Of a DNA stretch of 60,000 nt, positions 50,967 through 60,000 are shown in pieces. This DNA comes from Salpingoeca rosetta (taxonomy: Eukaryota > Opisthokonta > Choanoflagellata > Craspedida > Salpingoecidae), in contig NW_004754923.1 of NCBI RefSeq assembly GCF_000188695.1, forward strand, positions 1,275,362 through 1,335,361, written 5' to 3'. The number at the start of each line of letters is the position of its first letter. Position 1 is the first letter of the stretch. The translations under genes were made by a program, and so were the position numbers. The notes beneath the pieces were generated by a model that did no database searches, had not been told where the DNA came from, and was given only the letters and a program-made list of their open reading frames with translations.

Positions 50967-52170
50967 GGCATGGGAGGAGAAGAGGTGTTTCAAGAGGGGT
51001 GAAGGGTGTGTGGTAGGTTGGGGTTGGATGTTGGGGTTGGAGAGGCATAGACGTGAGGGTGTACGCAGACGGTTATGAAACAAAAGGTGAGTTGATGTTT
51101 GTATTTTACTTCTGTGCTGGGGGGGGGTGGTGGATGACGCATTGCGGCCGCTTCGTACATACTTCCCTTTACTTGCTTGCTTGCTCTGATTGTCTGGTGT
51201 TTCCTGCTTCTTTGTGGCTTGCTGCTTTCATGGGTTGGAATGGCTCCCATTCTGTTTGCTTCAACGATGATTGCAAAGTTAGAACGTCTTCTTTTGGAGC
51301 GTGAGCGAGGTACCATGAAATTCATGCGTGGCATGCTTCAGGGCGTGGGTGTGGTCATACACTTGGTTGCTGGAGCACAGTGGTTGTTGCTCGAAGGAGT
51401 TGCTGTGTGTTCGTCCACAGAGTGTGTTAACATAACAACATCACCAAGGAGCAAGCGTGTATTTTTTTTTTTTTTTTTTTTTTTTGGTAGGCGGCGTGCG
51501 GTAAGTTCCTTAAGTTCAAACATGCACATGATGCGATGTTTGGTGTTTGTGTCACGTCACGTGAGCGCTTCAACGCATAGGAAACGAGGCCACGCGCAGC
51601 TTGGGCGAGTGCTTGCATGCAAGCACTATTTGCAGTACAGCAATGACAAAGTGAAAAAAAAAATCGACTCGCAGAAATGTAATGGAATCCAGCACTGCGT
51701 TCGAGGAGGAGCTTCACATTATAGCACGCATGTACAAGTGTCACATCTGATACAACATCACACATATACACGTGCATGTTAAGAAGGAAGACTGCGCCAG
51801 AAAAGATAGAAGCGCAGCAAGCGTGAGTTAAATAATAATTGTCCGATCATCACACAGCACGGCCCTCTCCTGTCACGGCTCGACATTTGTTTGCTCCTCT
51901 CAGTCTATCATACTGAAATATCACCATCCCACTGTTCATGTTCTCTGTTTTCGGAATGAAGGCTGAGTTGTTATTGTGCTCTCGTCCACCCGCTCCACAT
52001 AAATGTGCCAACGCCAGGCAATGCGGCAAAACAGCCAAGCGTTCTCTCCATTTCACGCACCCCATTTCACGGACACACACACACACAAAACACACACACA
52101 CACACACACACACACGCACGCACACACACACACACACACACACAAAACACACACACACACATGCCATGCA
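50967..52170. other. Convergent intergenic region, coiled-coil gene / KDM8
   Basis: 1.2 kb between two convergent stop codons. It contains a (T)24 run at 51462-51485, a perfect 20-bp palindrome at 51608-51627, a short (A)10 run near 51655 and a CA-rich array (52074-52161) just beyond the KDM8 stop. A plus-strand frame at 51177-51460 has a hydrophobic start but no family resemblance or convincing splice structure. I call no gene here. Confidence 0.5.
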
Positions 52171-53591
52171 TCACGCACCGCCCTCCTTCCACCAAAAGTT
52201 GACGGACATGGATGGCGACAGGCTGGTGACAAAGTGCCAGTGGGACCGAGGCATGTAGAGCGTGTCACCGGGTGCGAGCACGGCCTCCACAAACGCGGCA
52301 TCCTTCATGGCGGGAAAGCGATCTGTGTCGACATTGCGCGGGTCTGGAACTCGGGAGATGTTGCTCTGCCCGGCGTAGCGGCCGCCTTCAACAGCCTGTT
52401 CACACGCACGCGCGCTTCTGTCGTCTTCGCCGTCGCTGTTGTCGGCGTTGGTGCTGCCCTTATCATCACCGGCGTCGCCGCTGCCCGACGTGAAAGGGTA
52501 GAGCTTGCTTGATTCGCTGGGCGCGAACAGCCGCACGTACTTGTAGCCGACCACCTGTGCGAGGAGGTTTGGGAACGAGTCAAAGTGGATGGGCGTGACG
52601 GTGCCCTTGCTGCCCCACCACACGCTGGCCTCGTGCAGTGAGCGGTCATGGGTCGAGCACACGTCAGGTATTGCCAGGTCCGCTTGCAGCGCCGGGATCT
52701 GCTCCAGCAGGTTGTGTTGTGCAAGATACGCCACCTCAGGCTTCTGGTCACCCTCTCCACCATTTCCACCACTGCTCGTGCTCGTTGCAGGCTGCGAGAA
52801 GTAGCGTGTAAAGAACTCTCGCAGCGTGAGCATGTCCTCGGTGAGGTGTGGCCACATTCCAAACTCAAGGGGCACGCTGCGTGCACCATACTTGCGCATC
52901 ATGAATGTGACGTCTGCCCACCGCGATGGCGCGCGCCACTCCGCCTGCAGGCCCTCCACAACCACGGGCGTATCTGGGTCGGTGGCGAGGTGGTGCTCGA
53001 GATCAGCCGCTGGGATGCGCTTGATGGGCTGCTCAAGCGGCGCTGTTGTCGGGGGCGGCACGTCAAGCATGCTCGTGCTGCTGTTATCAGTGGCGGTGGT
53101 GGTGTCGGTGGTCGTGCCACTGTGACCCTCCTCTGTGGCGGTGCTGAGTTGGGCTGCAGCGAGCTCTGCAACCTCCACAAACTCCTGTGGGCCGCCAACC
53201 ACAAACGCAGTGTCTGCGTGGCGAGCGACATGGTGCCAGTCTTCTGCGTGGGCGGCAGCCAAGGCCTGGTAGGCGAGAGCGACGCTCATGGCGCGGGGCC
53301 AGTATGCGCCCTCACGCGGCAGCGCCTGCTTGGTGCTCTTTAGTGTCGCCACTAGGCGCTCCGCCGTCGTCTTCAAACGATCCCACTTTTCCCGCTTGTG
53401 CAGCATCTGGCACTTCTCCACCGCGACAGCAACCTTGTCAGTGCCTGCGTTCATGTTGGGGGGGGGTGTCGAGTGCCAAGGGGAGATTTGGCGATTCGTT
53501 GGTGGAGGGTAAGTGGATGATGTGTGGATGGGTGGATGATGGATGAGACAGAGAGTCACAGGTAGACAGAGAGACAAACAGAGAGATAGAC

Positions 53592-53622
<31 letters not shown>

Positions 53623-53865
53623 CACAAGCAGACACAGACACAGACACAGACACAGACACAGACACAGACACAGACACAGACACAGACACAGACACACACA
53701 CACACCGAATTCGCGACACTGTGCGAGCAGCGTGGGCTGCTGCACATCGAGGATGTTGGTGGTGAGCAGCGTGCACACGTTCTCCATCTTGCCCTGATTA
53801 TCCCGTGCAATTATTTCAACAATGACTGTGGGCTGACACTTCCTCTCATCCATTCGTTCATTCAT
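52171..53865 (-). CDS. KDM8: JmjC oxygenase KDM8/JMJD5
   Basis: 2-oxoglutarate/Fe(II)-dependent JmjC oxygenase of the JMJD5 branch (arginyl hydroxylase; also reported to act on histone tails). Two exons: 53706-53865 and 52171-53444, giving 477 residues (human 416). The N-terminal helical region resembles KDM8 (WPRAMSVALAYQALAAAHAE, then EDWHHVARHADTAFVVGG). The cupin core has EFGMWPHLTEDMLTLREFF, VAYLAQHNLLEQIPALQADL, the iron-binding His-x-Asp in TPIHFDSFPNLL near 340, GYKYVRLFAP, and the second His in MPRSHWHFV, ending SVNFWWKEGG. All iron ligands are present. An acidic insert (SGDAGDDKGSTNADNSDGED) lies between the two ligand sites. The start at 53865 is the first ATG; 53853 is an alternative. 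The intron carries a (CAGACA)n array. Confidence 0.95.
53628..53704. repeat. (CAGACA)n hexamer array
   Basis: About 11 copies of the CAGACA hexamer ending in a short CA tract, at the donor side of the single KDM8 intron. More irregular CAGAGA units extend back to about 53550. Confidence 0.9.
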
Positions 53866-54390
53866 TCATCGCGCTGTCGGCAACAACAACAACAACAACA
53901 ACGACAATGGAAGGATGCAAACATAACAGCAGCAGTGGCAGGTGCAGCAGTGCGCACCAACGTAGCAGCAATGGGAGCCACCAACCAAGGATGATCAAAG
54001 AAGGAAGACAGTTAAAACCAAGGGAAAGAGACGTGATGTGACACAAGGGTATGTGTGTGTGTGTCACCGACGCAATCAAACGCGATAAGAGAGCAAGCAA
54101 TCAATGGGAGGGGAGGTACAAGTTGGAGGTGGGTAGATCAAGTTAGGTCAAACAAGCAGTGGAAGACAAAAATAAAGAAACAAACAAGGCAAGGCAAGCG
54201 ATGAGAAGGCAATGCAAGACAAGGCAAGTGTGCAACGGTCAACGCAGCGCGGGATGCGGTGGGGACGAGGACATGGCACGGTGTGACCACGGTCGCACAT
54301 GATGACATCGCCTGTATCAACCACCGCAACAACGGAACGAATGGAGCAACAACAAGGGAGAGGGCACAAGGGGAGAGGGAAAGTGTCATC
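53866..54390. other. Intergenic region between KDM8 and the transmembrane protein gene
   Basis: 525 bp between two minus-strand genes: KDM8 promoter/5'UTR and the 3' end of the next gene. It has a short (CAA)n run at 53881-53900 and CAAGG/CAAAC-rich sequence. Nothing else recognised. Confidence 0.5.
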
Positions 54391-54885
54391 TCAGACATCC
54401 ACGTCGTCGTGCCTGGCCGCCTTCCTGCTCATACAGTTTAAGTATGTGGATGTGAGAGAGGGTGAGTGCGTGTGTGTGAATGGATCATTGTAGCAGCTGA
54501 TAGCGAAGCTAGGAAGCGCAAGCAGACAAACAAGCATGCACACAGACAGACAGACACGCAAGCCAACCGACGAACCAGAGTGTGGGGTCCATGTACATTG
54601 GGTTCTCAATGTGGTCTGGACGGGCGTCCACACGGCTGCAAGGGACCCAAAGCACGTGGTGACGATATCAGAACAAGCAGTGCACCCAACGATTACGCAG
54701 ACAGCGAAGCAGAAAAGACGAACACAGACAGACAGACAGACAGGCAGACAGACAGACACACAGGGCACACACACACACACACACACAGAGCACACACACA
54801 CACATAGACAGACAGACAGACACACGCACACACACACACACACACAGAGCACACACACACACACAGAGACACACACACACGAGAC

Positions 54886-54924
<39 letters not shown>

Positions 54925-55196
54925 TAAGCCCTCGACATTTATCAGGCCAGGTATGTTGCAAGTCAAGCTCAACCATACAATGTTCCGCTTCTGCAGCTTA
55001 ATACCAACCACCGAAACTCAGGAATATATGCAGCCTGGATGCACCCCGAGGGAGTATGAGACGGTACCGCAAGCCTGGCGAAACGTCCCCAGTGAGGGTA
55101 TTCGAGCGCTACTCGCATTGCTAACAGAGCAGACACACATACTGCAGACGAGGTGCATATGTCACACACACACACGACGACACACACACACACGAC

Positions 55197-55257
<61 letters not shown>

Positions 55258-55909
55258 CACAAGAACGTACACAGCGGCGGATTTGCGTCGGGAGACGGCG
55301 ACAGCGACGATGGCAATGACGGCCACGACGCCAACGGCAGCACCAACGGCAATGTACGTCGTGGCGCTCGCCGTGTTGTCCTCACCGCTGCTGCCGCTCT
55401 GCACCTCTCGCGACGTGCTGCCAATCTGTAACAGGGACATGTGTGCATGCGCGCGCGTGCGTGTGTTTGCATATCCGTGAGCGAAGCAACGCAGGGCGCT
55501 TGCTGCGCAGATGCACAGAGCCGCAGGAGCAACAGCACCACACGACCCCACATCAAATACCACACACCACCATGCCACTCGCTAGCACTGGACAGCACTC
55601 GACAGCACGTGATAACGAGTGCGGCGGCGCAACGTACGCGAGAGGCGGAGAAGTTGGTGGAGGAGGAGTTGAGCGACACGAACACATCGCCAGTATTGAT
55701 GCTCTTCTCAACAGCGTCAGCCTGTGGTTGATATAGAATGAGGGGTTGATGCGGAGGGGTGTCGGGTGAGAACATGGGAAGGTGACAAGAAACCTCATAC
55801 GACGGACGGCAAGCCACAGAAGCACAAACAGAAGCTAAAACACAGGCACACAGACAGACAAACAAACAAACACATAAACACACACGCACGCACGCACGCA
55901 CAAATACAC

Positions 55910-55940
<31 letters not shown>

Positions 55941-56699
55941 CACACACACACACACACGCAGATAAACAGACGCATGGTTTTGCGTGTTTGACATGCGTGG
56001 CGACGTACGTCGTTGATGGAAGCGAGCTGGACAACGAAGCGGACTTCCACGGCGGACGCGCGGCGACGGCCAACAATCTCAATCTTCACGTCCAGCGCAC
56101 GCACACCGGTCGTGCTCTCGATGTGCGCGATGAACTCGCGACGCAGGACAGCAACGTCGAGCGTGTTGCCGTCAACAGTCACGGACATGCGGCCAATGAT
56201 GAGCACGGCAGGTGCGGGCAGCTCCGTCTCCGTGGTGGACGAGGATGATGTTGATGACGATGATGATGACGGCCAGGTTGAGGTCGCCGAGGAGGAGGAG
56301 GGGGAGGATGGGACCGATGATGATGAAGATGATGGAGACGAAGAAGAAGAAGAAGATGGTGACGACGAAGAGGAAGATGAACCGGTCTGTGGTGAAGACG
56401 AAGAAGTGGAGGCGGGTGTTCCCGGCAGAGCATCGGGCGTCGTCGGTTGTGTGTCGTGCTGTTCCATGCACAAATACGGCTTGCAGTCCGCACAGTCTGC
56501 TGGCGATGGCACGCACTCGTGCTGTGGAGGAGAAGAGGGGGGGGGGGGAGCACATGAGGGTGAGAAGAAAAAAAAAGCTATGGAGAGGTGGATATGTGCA
56601 CATGTGGACGAAACTCGTAGCGAGACAGGGAACTGATGGACAGATGGCTGGACGGACAGACGTACAGACAGGTGTACCAACACACAGACAGACAGACAG

Positions 56700-56730
<31 letters not shown>

Positions 56731-57491
56731 GCCGCATACTCACGCCGTGGGGGCAGGGGTTGGGCTGGCACACGTTCTTGCTGACGCATTCATATTGAAT
56801 GCAGGGTGTGGTGATGCACGCGATGCGAAGGTCGACGCAAACCTGCCATGATGCAACGCAGTGTATTGGTGAGTCACACAGTGAGCGAATAAAGCCGCTA
56901 ACGTACAATGAGCACACAATGGCACACAGACACACACAGGTACAGACACAGATACACAAACACAGACATAGACAGACACACACAGACATAGACAAAGACA
57001 TAGACAGACAGACAGACACACACAGCTACATCACCATCAGCCTCCTCCCACCTTATCCGAGGTGCACGGGTGTTCGAAGCAGTGCTCCTTGGCAACACAC
57101 GTCGGCTGGGGCGGGCAGGGGGCGGTAATGCACTCCACCCTCTGCGGAACGCACTTGTGTGTGGGAAGACAGTCGTAACTGGCGCACACGTCCACCTGGC
57201 ACGTGCCGTGGAGGCACACAAGGCCGGCGTCACACGTTGGGCCCACATCGCCGTCAGCGACACAGCGCTCGCCCTCTCCAGCCGACTTGCATTTGAGATT
57301 GCCACAGCCAACGATGCAGCCGCACTTGTAATCAAACTGGCAGCGGTTGTGGGGGAAACGGAAAGGGGTGGTGGCGGTGAAGGATGAGGAAGACGTGAGG
57401 AGGTTGAAGCAAGACTGACTGATGACAACACAGTTCATGATGCACGGTACACAGGCAGACAGACAAAACCACAAGCATAGACACACAGGTA

Positions 57492-57559
<68 letters not shown>

Positions 57560-58219
57560 CACACACACGTGCGAGCACCTCGTAGCGGCATCCCTGTGGC
57601 GGTGCGGGGCAGGGCGGGGGTGGCGGGCACGTCACGTCGCCACACGAATCGGAGGTGGTGGAGGTCGTGGTTGTCTCGACTGTCGATGAGGATGGCATGG
57701 AAGTGGTGAACGATGTTGTGGTTGACGACGTGGTTGACGACGTGGTTGTCTCAGTCGAGGATGAGGATGTCGGTTCGACCAGGGAGCTGGACGGAGCGGG
57801 ACTGTGCGGCGAGACAAAAGGATCGAACGAACGGCAAACGCACAGTCGAAACAGAAAAGGGTGAGGGGTAGCGTGCACGACACGGGAACATAGCAGAAAT
57901 AGGCGGGCGCGCCATGCAAGCACGGAACAAGCGGTTGGTGCTGACTCACTTGCATTCGCACGTGTCGCAGCCATCCTCATCCACAGCGTAGCCGTATTCG
58001 CAGGGCCCCATGCAGCGGAGAACAGGGCACGGCTCCTCCTTGCACTCACACATCTCACACCCCTGCACACGGAAGACGAGGACGAGAGTGGTCAGTCGTA
58101 TGTGTATGCATGGGTGAGATGAAGTTCGGTCAAAAATGCAAAGTTGGTTCGTGGTGTCAATGCTGTCTGAGAAACATGTACCACGCAGCACGCCAAAGCG
58201 CGCGCGCACACACGCACAC

Positions 58220-58271
<52 letters not shown>

Positions 58272-59926
58272 GACTCACGTTTTCGTCGCGCTTGAAGCCG
58301 TTCTCGCAGTAGAGATCGCACAGGACGTCGCTGCACGTGTGCTCAAGACAGCGCGGCTGCTGCAGGATACCCGGTCCACACGCCCGCCGCGTGCACGCCT
58401 CTGTGAACATGCACGTCACACACAAGCACATGGCGAGCCCAAGAGTGGTTGGGGGTGAGGGCATGCGTTGACACACGAACTACGCGCACCTTGGGTGTGT
58501 GTGTGTGTGTGCATAAACATGCACACAACCATGACCACACACCCACACACAGACACAGACACAGAGGGCATGCATTCATGCATGACACATAACCAGCCAC
58601 TCACCGAGGCCGTCCTCATTGATGGTGCACTCGTTGCAGCCGTCGAACCAGCGGACGCACGAGTCTGGCAGCATCTCCAGGCACCGTGGCTCTTCCATCG
58701 AGTCCTCCGCACACGCGCGCAGCGTGCACACTGGCAGAGGAACAGGGACAGGCAGGGGGTGGGGTGGCGTGGTGGCAACAAGGAACGCAAGAGGTGTGAG
58801 ATGGGATCACGGGACAAAGAAACACCCGTCCAAGACTTCGCCGACGGCGTTTTTTCCTTTCTCTCCCCGCACACAGAGAATGTGACTTACAGTATGGCTT
58901 GCCGCCTGCAACGGAGCACGTGTTGCAGCCGTCAAACCAGGTGAGGCAGCGGTGTGGGATGCGCGGCGGCGAAAACTCAAGACAGCGCGGCTCCTCATGG
59001 CGGAAGCACGCAATCTCCGTGCACCCTGACGCAACACCACACGATCACAGCATTTGATCAAATGGCACAACACAGGCGGTGAGCAGTCACATCGCGATCA
59101 TCATGCCCCATCGTTATTTTGAAACGTTCAATCCACAACGAAACACGGCTCAACGCAACGCAATGCACCACCACCACCACCACCACCACCATTTGCCAGT
59201 GCTGCGTACCGGTGATCTTGCCATCCTCGACCATGCACGTGTTGCATCCGTCGTACCAGCGGACACAGTCACGCGGGATGGCCGGGCGTGTGGTGGCGGT
59301 GGTCGCGGTCGATGGCGCAGAAGACGTCGTGGGCGAAGACGTGCTCTCGTCCTCATAGTGGTCGTCGTCGACTTTGTAGTCGTCATAGTAGTCATCATAG
59401 TAGTCATAGTCGTCATCGTCGTCTTCCTCATCGTCTTCTAGACGTTTGATGAGACACACACGCACGCATGAAAGGATGAGCGCAGTTCACATGAGAATGC
59501 GTGAGGGCGCACGCACTTGCGCTCGAGCATACACAGAACAACACAACAGCGACCGATGTCAGCTCGCAACAAGTGAGCAAGTTGCTTGCAGGCAAAGTAA
59601 AGCGTAGGAAACTCACCGCATGGGCCCTGGTGCCTGACACCGACGTTAAAGGCAAAGCAGGGGTTGCTGTACGTGTCACCGTCGCAGCCGCACACGGGCG
59701 CATAATACTCCGGGCAAAAGATCTCAACTTGCGGCACACACACGCCCGCTGTCATTGTGCCGTCGCTGTGCACACAACGACAACCATCATACACATGCGT
59801 GCAAGGATGCGGGTACGTGAGAGTTCGTGCGTTCGTGCGTGTGTGTGTGTGTGGGCAGTAAATGATGACATTGCAATTTGTGTGTCATCGTGATGACAAA
59901 ATGCGAATGCAGCGTGCAGCATCCTC

Positions 59927-59984
<58 letters not shown>

Positions 59985-60000
59985 CAGTGCGAGTCAATGA
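54391..60000 (-). CDS. Kazal/antistasin-like multidomain transmembrane protein, 5' end outside window
   Basis: C-terminal part of a single-pass membrane protein. Exons from N to C: 59617-59765 with a Kazal domain (CPEYYAPVCGCDGDTYSNPC); 59210-59437, an Asp/Tyr acidic linker then CVRWYDGCNTC; 58891-59025 (CLTWFDGCNTC); 58605-58730 (CVRWFDGCNEC); 58279-58400 and 57950-58062, antistasin-like C-rich units (GFKRDEN, GCEMCECK, VDEDGCDTCEC); 57579-57801, Ser/Thr linker plus CPPPPPCPAPPQGC; 57052-57336 and 56744-56842, Cys-rich modules with VECITAPCPPQPTC and IACITTPC; 56009-56521, Ser-rich stalk then a SEA-like fold (VEVRFVVQLASIND); 55638-55721; 55271-55425, transmembrane segment (TYIAVGAAVGVVAVIAIVAV); 54391-54424, tail. 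All checked phases fit. The 18-residue cytoplasmic tail ends HDDVDV, a possible class II PDZ ligand. The role is probably surface adhesion or protease control; that is inference. Confidence 0.85.
54425..55270. other. Long last intron of the transmembrane protein gene
   Basis: 846 bp, by far the longest intron in this gene's visible part. It has CAGACA/CA arrays at 54721-54922 and 55161-55258 that flank an island (about 54923-55140) without simple repeats. The island has one short minus-strand frame of about 49 codons, with no family resemblance. Confidence 0.65.
59926..59982. repeat. (TG)n array near the right edge
   Basis: About 28 TG dinucleotides in the minus-strand gene's intron upstream of the Kazal exon. 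Confidence 0.9.

Noticed and set aside
51462..51485. (T)24 run considered as a retrotransposon poly-A tail or Pol III terminator
   Set aside because: No recognisable retroelement, target-site duplication or Pol III gene next to it.
51177..51782. Plus-strand frame with hydrophobic N-terminal stretch
   Set aside because: No family resemblance; it runs into the poly-T tract and has no coherent exon structure. It lies in a convergent 3' intergenic region.

Overview
This is a eukaryotic nuclear window from a compact, intron-dense genome. Fourteen spliced protein genes and one tRNA gene fill about 60 kb. Most introns are 150-400 bp with GT...AG ends and are stuffed with (TG)n, (CA)n, (CATA)n, (CAGA)n and trinucleotide repeats. 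The gene set (FHIP2, KIAA0930, C5orf22/UPF0489, RNase kappa, an ANAPC1 orthologue, KDM8) is typical of holozoans. One gene encodes a Kazal/antistasin-like transmembrane protein, and the thioredoxin reductase is of the low-molecular-weight (bacterial/plant) type. Together these suggest a unicellular holozoan, most likely a choanoflagellate of the Salpingoeca kind. The species call is inference.

Layout from left to right: a huge disordered protein (minus, 3' end outside the window); BUD31 (plus); GPN2 (plus, single exon); thioredoxin reductase (minus); RNase kappa (plus); FHIP2 (minus, 23 exons); a membrane-anchored UPF0489 protein (plus); ANAPC1 (minus, about 30 exons over 14 kb); tRNA-Ala(CGC) (minus); a coiled-coil / nuclease-like / kinase-like fusion (minus); KIAA0930 (plus); a long coiled-coil protein (plus); KDM8/JMJD5 (minus); and a secreted-type multidomain transmembrane protein (minus, 5' end outside the window). 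Most neighbours are divergent or convergent pairs with 0.2-0.9 kb between them. Apart from shared promoters I see no operon-like organisation.

Exons were reconstructed by eye. I matched family landmarks, required GT/AG junctions and checked that codon phase is preserved. For BUD31, RNASEK, FHIP2, C5orf22-like, thioredoxin reductase, the coiled-coil gene and KDM8 the summed exon lengths give clean open frames (144, 99, 752, 727, 407, 804 and 477 residues). ANAPC1 has one uncertain junction, KIAA0930 has one, and the kinase fusion has uncertain 5' micro-exons.

The genes are mostly housekeeping and do not form a pathway: splicing (BUD31), RNA polymerase assembly (GPN2), redox, V-ATPase-linked RNase kappa, endosome/dynein cargo (FHIP2), cell-cycle ubiquitination (ANAPC1) and a JmjC oxygenase. 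The features I find most unusual are introns with TG-rich 5' arms and CA-rich 3' arms, the nuclease-like/kinase fusion, and the novel repeat modules of the right-hand transmembrane protein.
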